From Sabellastarte sp. h YS-2021 (taxonomy: Eukaryota; Annelida; Polychaeta; Sabellida; Sabellidae), in NCBI GenBank assembly GCA_964017235.1, contig OZ024940.1, positions 4,588,001 through 4,652,000 on the forward strand: a stretch of 64,000 bases of DNA, given 5' to 3'. The position numbers and the translations under genes are program-made. The notes under the pieces are model-generated. The model worked only from the letters and a program-made list of their open reading frames with translations, was not told the DNA's origin and did no database searches. Below, one piece after another: positions 1-18,581 of this stretch (positions are counted from its first letter, which is position 1; every line of letters begins with the position of its first letter).

Positions 1-444
1 AAAAATTTGGTCGTCTTTGAGTTACTTTTTAAGTATATATACAGTTTCATTTTACAATTTGTTAGTAATTAAGGGCTATGACTTAAACCGAATCATATCT
101 GAGTAAGTGTAATTTGTAAATATCTATATTGCAGATTTATGTGTGTTTTCTAATATTCACCTACACCTCCAAAATATTTTGTTATGCATGTATTTAATTT
201 ATCAAGGAAATTACGTTATTGGTAAAAACTACTAGGAAGGTTCATATTTTAAAATATCAACACTCCTGGTCTGCCCTTACAGAATTTGTGATAATAACAG
301 AAATAACTAGACATTGCATCTCGACGCAGTGTATCCCTGGACGGGACATGGTTGAAGCATGACATACAGAGTGATAACCACATTCGACCTTCAAGGAGGG
401 CTCCAAGGTCCAATCTGACCCTGCCAAAAGATTTGGGGCACATG

Positions 445-614
445 ATTTCCTATACATCTAACCAATGTCCCCACGAAGTATCAACGTCCTATGCCTTACG
501 GTTTCTGAGATATAACCCAGACAAGATTTTACAGATCAGGGTCACTACAGCAAGGTCAAAGGTAAAATCAAGGTCACACCATGACGTTGCACACCTTCAC
601 CCCCTAACCAATGT
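445..614 (-). repeat. Lone inverted copy of the 137-bp repeat unit
   Basis: Read on the minus strand this segment matches the unit tandemly repeated at 5.8-6.66 kb. It has the same order of landmarks: 'gggacattggttag', 'gtgtgcaacgtcatgg', 'tgaccttgat', 'gtagtgacc' and 'tatatctcagaaaccgtaa'. It lies 5 kb from the array in the opposite orientation, so the unit is an interspersed repeat as well as a satellite. Confidence 0.75.
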
Positions 615-1454
615 CCCTAGACTACATCTCAGCTGGGGTAGGCTTATATGAAACAACTGCCTTCTTCCTGTCCATAACTGTTGAATCAGCAGATTTTCTC
701 CGTAACCAACAATTCTCTGTAACCAGTAAGCCTGGATGCTGGCACTCCATCATGTACTCAACCTCCAAAGCCATTTTCAATAGTTTCCATGCAATATAGT
801 CAGCATTGAGTGTGAAAATATCTCCAAAAAGGCAAAAAATGGCCTCAGTGACGTACTTTGGCGGTCTGTGGATGACCTTCAATGAAGAGCTTCAAGGTCA
901 AATTTCTGCATGCTTACAGAGGATATATAGATGTATTATATATACCAGCCATAGGATGATCTAACTTTCTGTATACGAGAACTGGGCCAAAATTTGAAAA
1001 AATGGCCAGAATCTGACCTTTAAGAGGCCACCATTGACCTTGAAATTGAAGGTCAAGGTCACAAAACAATAATGTTCGTGGCATTGCCCATATATACCCA
1101 CATACTAAATTTGAAAGGTCTAGCTAAAATATTTTTTAAGTTATCGCATCCGAAAGGAAATCTGCAGCGGCAGCGTGACCGTCCTAAATCCTAAGTATCC
1201 CTGACTTTCGTTCGGGGATACAATTATTGTATATTTTTGTAGTTAGACTCGGTGCAACATCATGTACAACAGGATTCAAAGGGCTATTTGACCCATCCTG
1301 ACTGGACAAGTACAGCCCTAGTTCTCTAGTGACTGACATTCCCTAACTGAAAGACAGAGGCTCAAGGATGACAGTTTATCAAAATTTCTGATGTTCTTGA
1401 GCCTGTCACTGGGGATAGGATCCACTGACAGAGGACTGCCAGTTTAAGTGGTTA

Positions 1455-1547
1455 TTTAGCCACTATGTATCTGCCTGTACCTGGGCTTGAACCCAAATCC
1501 TCTGTGTCCCTAGGTAAGTGTGCCACCAACTAGGCCACAGTGGCAGA
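1455..1547 (-). repeat. tRNA-derived SINE head (fragment)
   Basis: On the minus strand the segment reads 'ccactgtggcctagttggtg', resembling a tRNA A-box region, followed about 40 bases later by 'gggttcaagccc', a B-box-like motif. No acceptor-stem pairing or SINE tail is evident, so it is read as a decayed SINE head and not a functional tRNA gene. Confidence 0.5.
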
Positions 1548-2439
1548 TTATAATTTTTGGACCCTGCCTGTATCATGAGAAGATTTATGTGAAAAGAATA
1601 TTTAAAAATATCCAAAAATTTTAACCAAATAGGTTTTTTTATAAAGGAAATCACATTATTGCTTAAAAGCTGGTGGGACGGTTGATACTATCAACACTCC
1701 CAACCAGGTATTGTCTTAAGCAGTTATTATCACAATAATAATTATAATTTTTAGACCTTGACTGTGTCATTATAAGATATATGTGATAAAAATGCATGAG
1801 AAAAATTGCTTGGAGAGTGCAAACCTCTGCTGAGGCATGTAAATAATAAGTAATAAGTAAATGGGAAAATTCAGATGTTTTATCTTGTATCCAGAAGGTG
1901 ATCCAGATCCCTTCCAACATGTAATGGGACCTAAGTTGGGCCCATCAGTAGTATATGTGTAATCCAGTAAATCAGAAAACCGGGTGGTTTTTTTTTTGTA
2001 TCCAGACAGTGATCCTGGTCACTCTTAAAAATTTAATATGATCCAAGTTGGACCAAGATTCACCTGATGATTTTGTTCATGAAGTTCCCTTCAGTACTAT
2101 TTGTATAATCCAGTAAATGGAAAAATCTGGACTTTTCTTTTTTGGATCACTCTCTAAATTTAATGGATTTAAGTTGGACCAAGGCTCATTTTCTGATTTT
2201 TCTTCATCAAGTTCCAACCATTAGTATTTGTGCAATCCTGCTAACAGACAAACAAACAAAGGATCATGAAAACAAAACCACATTGGAAGAGGTAACTAGC
2301 CATAAATGCATCAAGATGTGTTATATACCAAGGAAATCACATTTTTATACTATTGGCACAACCATTATAGCTAGACCTCGAAAGCCTACAGGCCTTGGAA
2401 CATCCTCCAGAGACATGCAGAAAAGTCAGTTTGAAATTA

Positions 2440-2770
2440 ATCAGACAAAGTGTCTTCGAGTTAGAGTCCGGAAACCAAAATATTTCGGATGAGCACACTC
2501 CGAAAACGGGCAAATAAAGGAACTCCAATTTCGAAAGTAACCAAGCCCTGGTGGTGTCCCATCACCCTGTTAAGTTTCAAATTTATTGGACTAAGTATCT
2601 TTGAGTTAGAGTCCAGAAATGGAATTTCAAGATGGCGGTCATCTTGTTTTTCCAAATGGCACCAACTTTGAAAGCAACCTAACCTAGGTACCCTACCACC
2701 CTGATAAGTTTCAAATCGATCGGCAGAAGTGTCGGGAAATGGAATTTCAAGATGGCGGCCATGGCAGTTC
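2440..2770 (+). repeat. About three diverged tandem units (~110-130 bp)
   Basis: Units share 'gagttagagtccggaaa', 'ggaatttcaagatggcgg' and 'accctgataagtttcaaat'. The second and third copies (about 2526-2650 and 2655-2770) are the closest; the first is more diverged. Confidence 0.65.
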
Positions 2771-2774
2771 TCTT

Positions 2775-2799
2775 GGGGGGGGGGGGGGGGGGGGGGGGG
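2775..2799 (+). repeat. 25-base poly-G tract
   Basis: An uninterrupted run of 25 G. Similar long G runs occur near 3797-3814, 6337-6354 and 63814-63829. Such tracts can form G-quadruplexes and are prone to length errors in sequencing and assembly. Confidence 0.95.
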
Positions 2800-4090
2800 A
2801 GGAATCTGACTAGCTTTCTAGACTTCATGTATGAGGTCTCCTATCATCTACTTATACATTGTAAACTTCTAAAGCAATAATAAAAAGACAGATCTAAGTT
2901 AAAAGCATAAAATCTCACTTTAAAAACTCACTTCCTGTCCATGTAAGAACCAGGCCACCTGTCACATCCTTCAGGAAGCACCTGAAAACTCACCTTTTTA
3001 AATCTGCTTTTCCGACCTAGATTCTTCCCCACGTTCACACCCACAACCATCGGAATACAGACCTGGACACGTCCCCCACTATGACTTGGAAATTATACAT
3101 GATTAGTTAGCGCACTGAGTTCCCCTTGGGGAAGATATTGCGCCTGCAAAGCAGTAGATTTAGATTTTTAGAAAATCTGTGGTTTCATTACCCCAGTTTG
3201 ACCAATAGGGGACATCGGAGGGGGTAGGGGTGGGGTAGGGAATCATAATGTCTTTCTAGACTCTGCACATGGCTTTCTATTACCCCCTAATACATTACAC
3301 ACCTGTAATAGCAATAATGGATATAGAAACCAAAAATACAGCAGGGGAAAAAGTGAGACTGTTTTTTTAGAGATCTCTGCATATGGTTACCTTTGCCTTG
3401 GAAGTAATGTTTTCATGATTTTCTCTCCATTTGTATGTTTGTTAACAGGATTATGCTACCACTGCTTGGATCTTCCTGAAAAAATCAGAAGATGGGTCTT
3501 GGTCCAACTTAGATCTCATTAAACTTTGACAGTGATCTTGATCATCGACTGGATACAAAAAAAAAAAAAATAATAACTAGAGGAATGCTTTTGCTAACAA
3601 AAGTGAAGCATCCCTGAAAGTTTAAAATGCTTTGTGGTTTTAATAAGCATGCTGTAAAGCTAAGAATGCACACAGCTGCGCCGTATGCTTTCCCAATACC
3701 TCTTAATACATTCTGAAGCTATAAAAGCAACGATAAAGGAGATATAAGGCAAAAACTCCGAAGCAGCTATTTATGACCCCAGTTTGGCCCATAAGGGGGG
3801 GGGGGGGGGGGGGGTAAAACTGACCAGCTATTTAGACTCTGCACATATGCTTTCCCAATACCTCTTAATACATTCTGAAGCTATAAACGCAACGATAAAG
3901 GAGATATAAGGGAAAAACTCCAAAGCAGCTATTTATGACCCCAGTTTGACCCATAAAGGGGGGTCGGGGGGGCGTGGGGTAAAACTGACCGGCTATTTAG
4001 ACTCTCCACATATGGTTTCCTATTACCTCCCAGTACATTTTATGGCTCTAAATGCAATACTTAAGAAGATAATAGGGGGGTTGACCTAAA
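2800..4090 (+). repeat. Diverged repeat units with G-tracts
   Basis: A motif group recurs at about 2800, 3240, 3820 and 3985: 'gaccagctatttagactct', 'cacatatggtttcctattacc', 'aatacattctgaagctataa' and 'ggagatataag'. Each unit follows 'cagtttgacccataagggg' and a G-rich run. The copies at 3660-3960 are the most similar and about 160-180 bp apart. A further weak copy lies near 4720-4830. No coding potential is seen. Confidence 0.7.
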
Positions 4091-4554
4091 TTTAAGGCTT
4101 TCAGATTGGAAGATGTCAGAAAATCACTCATAAATGAGACATTTTTCAAGGGATTGCTCCCAAAATCTAATCAGCTCACGTTTTCGATAGTATGAACAGG
4201 TGTGTCAAATTATAAGGCTGTGTAGCAAGTAGTTTTTCCTGAACTGCGGTGACGGGGGGGTGTACTTAAAAAAAAATTGTTTTTGATCATGTGACCTTCA
4301 TAAAGGTCAAAGGTCAAATTTAAGCATGCAGAAAAGTTTTCCCACGCCTAAGGTATATAACTGCCAAATATGGTTTGAAACCTTCTAATAATAAGGGAGA
4401 TATTCAAGGGAGACCATAATGCGGCGGCGGCGAGGAAACTGAGGCGAAAACAAATAAGCGCCCTTTCAGGGACGCTTAATTATCCAGATTTTTAATTTAC
4501 TTATTATGTATACATGCCATGTTAGATGTACGAGCTCTCTCAGTGTTCTCAAAA

Positions 4555-4708
4555 TTAAAGTCAAAGTTGGTGTTTAACGTCCCGTTCAACAGCCAGGGTC
4601 ATATTGGGACAGGTCCTCAGCATTGTCACTTGGGAGACTCGAACCCACACAGAGGTGACAGCCTGTGATGAGATTCCATCTTGCGAACCACTAGGCCACT
4701 GAGGACCT
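4555..4708 (-). mobile_element. tRNA-derived SINE, family 2
   Basis: On the minus strand it starts 'gtcctcagtggcctagtgg' (A-box region), carries 'gggttcgagtctcc' (B box), then 'gaggacctgtcccaatatga', and ends near 'gacgttaaacaccaac'. The same core is found on the plus strand at 52,211-52,362 and as a fragment near 7,192-7,275. Pol III box spacing and the shared non-tRNA body identify it as a SINE and not a tRNA gene. Confidence 0.75.
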
Positions 4709-5829
4709 CCCAAGTGCTGTCATTTCCTATTACCTCCCAACACAGTTTAAGGCCATATAAATACGACATATAGATAAGGAGATGATGATGGCGGAGGGGG
4801 AATCCTGACCGACTTGCTGTCCTATTGCCAATTGCTATCTGCTATAGAAATGCTCATAAATTGCTCTATTTTGGGTCTAATGACGGATTAACTGCTTACA
4901 CGTATAATGTAAACAGACATTTTACCTCGTTTACATACCAGTGTACCAGATTTCTGTAAATGAATTACTGAAACAATGTGTAACACACTGAAACTGCACG
5001 TCTTTATTGTGTATGTAGTGACAGATGTTGGGATATCCCCTGTGAGCTATATTTAGAAAATCTCCCGCATGCGCAGTTCAATATCAGTTTCTGACGGTTA
5101 GTTTTTAGATGGTACCGTACAAGGGAGCACTTTTTTCTATTTTTAAGCACACAGATTTGGGATTTTGATAAACACATGTATTTGGATATGTGCAAAAATC
5201 TCCCGATTATTGCCTTCTCAGGGTCTATTGTGGTTATGTTTTTTTTGAGACACGTTTCATGATGCTGTTATCTCTCATCATCTGAACAGAGTTGAGATTT
5301 TGTTTGGATAACAGGAGGCTCATAAAAACGGGATAAGCATTTAAATACAAGTAGGCAAATGCAAAACCTTTTGGAGTTGGAAAATTGATATATTAATATT
5401 AGGATAATACAGTGGACAGGTCATACAGCATGTAAATTTAAGCAGATGAAATTCATTCAACCCTTTAATTGGCCATTTGAATGGGCACACACCCCTGTGT
5501 ATGCAGTTTTGATATTTTATACATTCCTTACAAATGTAAATTTTACAAGTGTTCCAGATCATTCAGAAGTCTCTCCATCCCTAGGTTTCCTAACTACCGA
5601 ACACCGATGGTCCCCTTGGTGATGACCCAATCATGTTTTACAAGTTTCTGATTTGTGTATTCTGATTTGGATGACGTGCCTTAGAATCCCATAGTTTGGA
5701 GATTAAGCACAAGGATACAGTCATTCCAAGTGTGTCAAAATAACCCCATTACAGGTTTTTTACCCCACAACCCTTAAGGGCGGTCGGGGTATTGTTTTCA
5801 CCCATGGTGTCCGGATGGGCGGGTGGCGG

Positions 5830-6660
5830 GAAAAAGTTTGTCCGGGCTGTATCTCAGAAACCGGTGTAGGTATCTCAAAAAAGGTGTAGGAAGTTGATAC
5901 TTGGTAGGGACATTGGTTGGGAGGTGTAGGTGTGCAACGTCATGGTCTGACCTTGATTTGACCTTGCTGTAGTGACCTTGAGTTTGAAAATCTTGTCCGG
6001 GCTATATCTCGGAAACCGTAAGGTGTACGAAGTTGATACTTGGTAGGGACATTGGTTAGGAGGTGTAGGTGTGCAACGTCATGGTCTGACCTTGATTCGA
6101 CCTTGCTGTAGTGACCTTGACCTCTAAAATCTTGTCCGGACTATATCTCGGAAACCGTAAGGTGTAGGAAGTTGATACTTGGTAGGGATATTGGTTAGGG
6201 GGTGTAGGTATGGAACGTCATGGTCTGACCTTAATTCGACCTTGTTGTAGTGACCTTGACCTATAAGATATTGTCCGGGCTATATCTCGGAAACTGTAAG
6301 GCGTAGGAAGTTAATACTTGGTAGGGACATTGGTTGGAGGGGGGGGGGGGGGGGGTGTAGGTGTGCAACGTCATGGCGTGACCTTGATTTGACCTTGCCG
6401 TAGTGACCTTGACCTATAAAATCCTGTCCGGGCTATATCTCGGAAACTGTAAGGCGTAGGAAGTTGATACTTGATAGGGACATTGGTTAGGGGGTGTAGG
6501 TGTGCAACATCATGGCGTGATCTAGATTTGACCTTGAAATATAATGCCTTGTCTGGGCTATATTTTGGGAAACCATCAGGTGTAGGAAGTTGATATTTGG
6601 TAGGGACATTGGTCAAGGGTTATCTGTGTGCAATGTCATGGTGTGACCTTGATTTGACCT
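5830..6660 (+). repeat. ~137-bp tandem array, about six copies
   Basis: Each unit contains 'gggctatatctcggaaac', 'gtaggaagttgatacttgg', 'agggacattggttag', 'gtgtgcaacgtcatgg' and 'tgaccttgatttgacctt'. Unit starts near 5850, 6005, 6142, 6282, 6437 and 6560 give a spacing of about 120-155 bases. The TGACCT/AGGTCA half-site appears several times per unit. Copy 4 carries an expanded G run (about 6337-6354). Confidence 0.85.
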
Positions 6661-7944
6661 TTGATCTTGCATATCTGATGTTATTTTATGTCTCTACAAG
6701 GATATCGGATACTATTTATCTCTCTTATATCTCTCTTGTATCTTTTTACTTGAAGCTTCATAATTTTTAGTTTACTGAAATGTCTTGTTTTAATACTTAT
6801 TCTTTACATCTTTTCTCTTAGATGTTATTTTCTCTACTTAAACATTATTTGGACACCGATACTGCTCTGAAGGTATCCCAATCTGTGTACGGTTTCACTA
6901 CTTTTATATCTCATGGTCTTATTTTCCCAGGCTGTGGGGTACGGGCATCTCTGATGCTATTTTCATGACTTGCTTTTGCCGATTCTGATGACCATTTCAA
7001 AGTATTATGGATGAAAATCATTCAGAATTGCAAGATGGCCACAGGAACAATCTAGTTTGGTTATGTGGAAACCAACAGGGACTTTGAGAGATTTCACTGC
7101 TAGTACCAGATATAGCACAATATGGGACACGCCTTCATCCTGGATCAACATTGCTTCTGGTTGCAAAGTGAAGGTTTTGGGGTTTTTACATCCTGTTCAA
7201 CAGTCACACGAGGACAAGTGCTAAACTGTGTCCCTGGTGGTCGAAACCACACAGGGCCGACTGCCTGTTATTAAAATGCCAAACTTGCTAACCACAGACC
7301 ATCTCATTTCTTCTAGATGCAAACGCAAGTATCAATTTCAGAATGGCTTTCATTATTGGCTCAATGAAAACTATTTTCCAAAATCCCTCGACTTTAATTT
7401 GTTCAAGCAAGTCACTAACTTCTTGGTGTTCATTGTTTTAAAACACTTGTTTCCACTTTGCAGTGGTATTCTCTCATTCTTTCCAAATATATCAAGTTTC
7501 CCACAAAACCCAAGACAAGTGAAAGGTTTGTAAAAAGGAATTCTGGAAGCAGAAGACCTTTTTGGATTCAGAATTTTTCTGAACTAGACCAAACGGTTTA
7601 CATCAAGTGAAAGGGTCAACAATAAATGTGCAAGATTATTCTATCAGAAATAGCTGAAAGGGGACTAACATTATCCACACGTCGGATAGATAAAGTTCAC
7701 AAAATAGACATTAGGATGCCAACATTTGCATACAAACTTGTAGCCCAACCTTGTTCAAAAGTTTAGACCAGATTTCAGTCATATTCGTCTATGCTTGCCA
7801 CTTTCTATTGCAAAAATCTTGACCAATAATCTTCCAACTACCTGTCATAATGTGACCTATAGAAGCCACTCAAATAAACCAATTTATTGAGGTGGGTTCT
7901 CCTCGAAATACAGGCTGATGGGGGTAAACACACAAATAGACTTG
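6661..7944. other. Intergenic, AT-rich; small SINE remnants only
   Basis: No supported gene. A family-2 SINE fragment lies at about 7192-7275 on the minus strand. A short stretch at about 7829-7870 ('ttccaactacctgtcataat') resembles the 3' body of the family-1 SINEs. The rest shows nothing recognisable. Confidence 0.5.
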
Positions 7945-8898
7945 GAAATCTGAAATATTCTACTTTATTCATTGCATTTATTACATTTTTTTTTAAAAAT
8001 ATTGATATAGCTTTTATATATAGATTTTATTTCAATGTCCACATTTCATTTTGCAGGCGAGTACACTGGTGTGAGCTCCAATACATCCTTCTCAAACTTC
8101 GATACACCCAACATCAGTTCACGGGATGGTCCAAACAGGTCAAGTCTGAAAAACAAAGTGATTTATCAAACTGTGCCATAGTTCTGGTTACAACAAAAAT
8201 AAACTACAACATAGAAGCATTTACACTGATGATTAAATATCCTCTGTTCTGAAGTCCAAAGTACAGGTGAATCCTAAAGTGAGCAGAAACGGCCCAAAAC
8301 TAGGTATTATAAAATTATACCCGAAAGGCTTCAAACACGTTACCATTAAACTGGTTCTATCATTAAGAAAAATAATAATAATGATTCCTATATGCCACGC
8401 AGCATAAATTGCTACCAACACAAAAACCAAATATAATTTAATGGGGCTACACTTCCTGGGAATTTGAGGAAACAGAACTTACCATTTCCGTGTGTTTTCC
8501 CCACTGCGTCCGACCCACTTCAGACTGCACATTGTGACCAATGGCCACAGAACTTCTGCAAATAGAAAGCCAAACACAAAGTTAAATTTTGTCAATCTTA
8601 TTGCATCTCCCAAATGAACACTTGTTTTATTATCACAGTTAAATTACTTACAATGAACACGCAGTCTTCACACAGAAAAACCTGCATTAATAAAGATAAT
8701 CACAGTAAGTTTTTTTTTTTATCTCCTTGCAACTGCTTTAAATAAAGGGAAATTTCTAGTTAGGGCCTAAAGAATTGCACCGTAAAAAGATTACAGAGTC
8801 ACCAGCCACTTTTAAAGAGAATAAATTGAGATTTAAATATTTTCACGACATTTAATTACCTGTTCCCTAGTGCACTTTTCCAACAGCAAAAAGCCACC
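7945..8898 (-). other. 3'UTR exon chain of the hnRNP gene (putative)
   Basis: Minus-strand segments with good splice borders are 8898-8860 (39 nt), 8681-8652 (30 nt), 8555-8483 (73 nt) and a terminal exon starting at 8145. Acceptors are tttgcag, aatgcag, tttgcag and tttttcag; donors are gtaatt, gtaagt and gtaagt. The terminal exon runs to two AATAAA signals (complement of 7964-7969 and 7977-7982). The last hnRNP coding exon has a donor (gtatga, at 10512) 37 nt after the stop, so these are most simply spliced 3'UTR exons. A separate small gene is possible: one frame is open across the first exons and another gives 32 codons in the last, but no protein family is recognised. Confidence 0.55.
7964..7982 (-). 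terminator. Distal polyadenylation signals
   Basis: Two AATAAA hexamers on the minus strand (complement of 7964-7969 and 7977-7982) follow the most distal candidate 3' exon of the hnRNP gene. They would end the spliced long 3'UTR isoform. Confidence 0.5.
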
Positions 8899-10512
8899 CT
8901 GCAAAAGATACAAACAATGTTCAACATCTTGCCTCTCGACATTATTGAGTGAAAAATATAGTCAACAACTTAATTAGTATTTTTACAGAAAATGTTAGAA
9001 AAGACCAACAGTTTACATGTCAGAAAAATAATGAAAACCTACTTAATTATTCATTTGCTGCATTTTAACTTTACATGTCTACTTTATTAGTAAGCTTTAC
9101 ATCTCATTATTATTTAAGAAGTTCCAGTTACCTTCATTCACATCTTGTACTTGTTATTTGTATAATAACCTAAATTCATATCTCACCTCTTTCTCATTGA
9201 ATAAAATGCCTGGCTAAGCTATTTTTTATTTGCTGAAAACATGAGAACTAACAGTGAGAAGAAAGTCTTTCCGATTTGCTAACAGCGCGAGGATGAACAC
9301 AGTCAAATGTACAGATTAATATATACGGCACATACTGTTTGCTTCAATATTATAAAAAGACTCGAAAGACTGTCAAGATAAGTCATTGATTTGCAAAAAT
9401 TTCAGGATAACATAAATTACAAAAAATTTTACCATCTTTGATGGTATCAATGCATTACTATTTATTTATTTTTATATTTCTTTTTTGGAAAAAGGCAGAT
9501 TCTCGCGGATGGCTTGGTTACCAGATCATCATTTACCAAATAAGGAAAGACTTTTTCATATTTTTACAAACAGCTTTTACAAGATACTTTTCAACAACAA
9601 AAACTCGCATTACATCTGAAACTTTTATTGTTTCCGATCAAGTATTTACATCAAGTAATAAAGAATGCAAAAAAAAATATAGAAAATACTTTTGCTTTTT
9701 TTTTTTTCGTCTTTTAAAACTGTCAAATTACACACTATTTTAAATGTTTCCACTGGAGACGTTTTCCCCCCAAATACGCAAAAAAGTCTATATATTTACA
9801 ACCAATGAAGGCTTATTGTCACAAAAATAAAACCTTGGTACAATTTTACACATGTTGCTAAGGTTACTGCTTTTATCCTATCTGCAATATCCTTCTTAGT
9901 CTTTATTCCTGATGAAAAGGCTGGTCAAAACTAGTGTAAACTAGTTCCTAACTGGTTCAAACTGGTTCTAAGCTGCCTGATTCTATCTTTCTATCTGTAT
10001 TTGGCATCTATCTCATTGTGGCAGGGCATTTTATAACTTTTATTCCTCACTTAGCAAGTGTTTAGAACTGAAGATTGACTAAACTGACTTCCAGATGGTA
10101 AAAACCATATTTTCCTGTGTATAAAATAAGGAATGACATAGTAAGATACACACAAAGTGACAAAAATGTAAACACAATTGGTAATGCATGTTAAAAGATG
10201 GGGGGGGAAATGCTGCAGTCAAGTTGCTCGTTACACGGGAGGAAATATTAAAATATTAAATATACTTCTTATTAATTACTCTGTTAGAGAGCCTATCATT
10301 ACAGCAGATTGTACATAATTATTGGGTTGTTTTCTCTCTCTTCTTTAAATTCTCAATTATAGTTAAACTTAGTCATACTTTTTATCAAACCTATATTTAT
10401 TTCTTCTCTGTAGTTACTCGAGGATCAATTAAAGCTATTTACTGATTTACTCCTCAGATTCCAGGTTATCAAAGTGTAAAAGTGTTAGGGTATAGCAAGT
10501 GACTGGTCATAC
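8899..10512 (-). other. 3'UTR intron or unspliced 3'UTR of the hnRNP gene
   Basis: AT-rich sequence between the donor 37 nt past the hnRNP stop and the first downstream acceptor. It can be an intron, or retained as 3'UTR ending at proximal AATAAA signals (complement of 10039-10044 and 9902-9907). The reading frames inside are low-complexity and not supported as coding. One further weak exon candidate is 9234-9188, with acceptor ttttcag and donor gtgaga. Confidence 0.5.
9902..10044 (-). terminator. Proximal polyadenylation signals of the hnRNP gene
   Basis: AATAAA on the minus strand at the complement of 10039-10044 and 9902-9907, about 0.5-0.65 kb past the stop codon. They would give a short, unspliced 3'UTR as an alternative to the spliced distal one. 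Confidence 0.45.
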
Positions 10513-10549
10513 CTGTGGCTATGTACAGAGTCGGAAGTAAATGCATCAT

Positions 10550-16953
<6,404 letters not shown>

Positions 16954-17060
16954 TGTTTCAGTTCTTTTACATAAAATTTTAACCACGCCGAAAAAGAAGT
17001 CACGTGTAGAGGACAAGCGTATTTATTATCCAAATGAGCTAGAATACTCGAAGCAACGAT
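16954..17060 (-). promoter_or_regulatory. Likely hnRNP promoter / 5'UTR
   Basis: Just upstream of the first coding ATG the minus strand reads 'gacttctttttcggcgtgg', a pyrimidine-rich tract like the TCT/TOP initiators of translation- and RNA-factor genes. A palindromic E-box CACGTG lies at 17001-17006. No TATA box is seen. The TSS position is inferred and no 5'UTR intron is required. Confidence 0.45.
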
Positions 17061-17955
17061 TCCACCCACAGAATCTGACCTCCCCCACCCACCACCCCCC
17101 ATTTATCCCCGAATTTTCAGAGGCTGAAGGGCTATGGCAAGTGCCTTGTTACTTACAAATGGAAATTTCGTCTACAGTTCTGTATAGTGAGGATGCATTC
17201 TAGGACATGCTTAAACCTGGCATTAAGTACATTTTAGCTTGTATTTTTATTTCTTGACAACTGGATTTAATTTCAATGTCACCAAAGAGTCTTGTACTGT
17301 TACAATATTTCAAGAAATATATTGAAGTTTAAAAAGCAAGTTAATGTGTGCAGAATATATTCATTTGTAGTATATATTGTTCCATTTGTATCAGCATTAA
17401 AGACTTGGTTCTGTATTCAGTTTAAAGCAGTGTTATATAGAATTTAACAATTTATATGCCTTAATATATACTGTAATAAAATCGGGTATAGGATCCATGG
17501 ATTTAAATCTAAAAAAATGTCTCAAAGCTCGGACACAAGTGCCACTAGAACATTTTCTTGATAAATAATGGGGTATGGTGGTATATTGGGTAACGGATAT
17601 GCCTCTAATGTTGGAGATCTGTACTTTGAACCTAATATTTAACTGGAATGCTAGACTATATGAAAAACTACATCTGATGATATCAGTATATTTAAGATTT
17701 TAAAAGCCATTCAGTTGCAGTGTACATTTATATATTCGAGATATCATGTGACAATATTTCATGCGATATCAGTAACTGTAAATATAGTTTCCTGAATTTC
17801 AACATCAATACCAATATGTTCATAGCAATATTGTTTGCAATATCTCATGCATGAGATATTATCAAATTATGTTGTATTTTATAAGCACATATATAATGTT
17901 TTTTTAGTTATCACTATTAATATGCTGGAAGATTTTTTTTTAAAGATCATTAAGA

Positions 17956-18125
17956 GGGGCCACAGTGGCACAGTGGTAACACACTCGCCTCCCACCTCTG
18001 AAATCAGAGTTCGAATCCCAGCTTGACCTCAAGTAGGAAAACTGGTAGTTGCTTGCCGTTGGTCGGCAGTTTACAGTACAGAACCTTGACCAACTGTATA
18101 TGCTAATTTCCCCTGCCTTAGAGCC
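17956..18125 (+). mobile_element. tRNA-derived SINE, family 1 (5' part)
   Basis: It starts 'ggggccacagtggcacagtgg' with an A-box-like region, then 'gttcgaatccc' (B box) and the family body 'ggtagttgcttgccgttgg' and 'cagtttacagtacagaacc'. The 3' part with the usual tail is replaced by unrelated sequence after about 18,125. Confidence 0.8.
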
Positions 18126-18497
18126 CAACTTAGGAGTCAGCCCATCTTAAGATGGGCTAGAACATATCAGCCCAACTTAAGATAATAGAATTAAAGAATG
18201 ATTTTTTTTGTGCAATATAATATAAACTATTTACAAAGAAATTATTTGCCATGAAAAGGATGACATTCATATTGATAAACTTAACTGAGCCTTGTACAGA
18301 AATACTTGTACTTCTTTTTTATTTATATAAATATGTTAATTTATCTTACCTCAACAAAGAGTTTGTATTGCAGAAACTAAAATGAATATTTTTCCTGACG
18401 CTTGAGAAGCATCAAAATATTCCTTTGATGTCAATTGAATTGTCTTTCATTGGAATGATTTGTTAATTGGATTTGTGCCTATTGTTTCAACATTCCA

Positions 18498-18581
18498 TTG
18501 ATGTTGATTTGTTTCACTTGGGTGGGTAAAGTACCCAATAGCGTATACCCCAGATCATAAAGTGAAACAAATCAACATCAA
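18498..18581. repeat. Perfect 22-bp inverted repeat between the divergent genes
   Basis: The arm at 18498-18519 ('ttgatgttgatttgtttcac' plus two bases) is the exact reverse complement of 18560-18581. The 40-bp loop contains a smaller inverted pair (gggta/taccc). It could be a small MITE or a hairpin-forming regulatory segment; no TSD was identified. Confidence 0.8.

Larger units (their letters stand above)
1..5829. other. Repeat-rich intergenic block, no gene recognised
   Basis: No reading frame here shows a recognisable protein domain or a convincing exon chain. The block consists of diverged interspersed and tandem repeats, several listed separately. Related segments around 225-310 and 1645-1770 share a motif beginning 'ggaaatcacattattg' with an 'aacactcc' core. 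AGGTCA/TGACCT half-sites recur around 870-1080 and 4285-4320. A 5' region gene could be missed if its exons are very short. Confidence 0.6.

Noticed and set aside
7887-8252. 121-codon plus-strand frame
   Set aside because: Antisense to the putative hnRNP terminal 3' exon and AT-rich; no domain.
9438-9743. 101-codon plus-strand frame
   Set aside because: AT-rich, low-complexity, antisense to the hnRNP 3' region, no splice or domain support.
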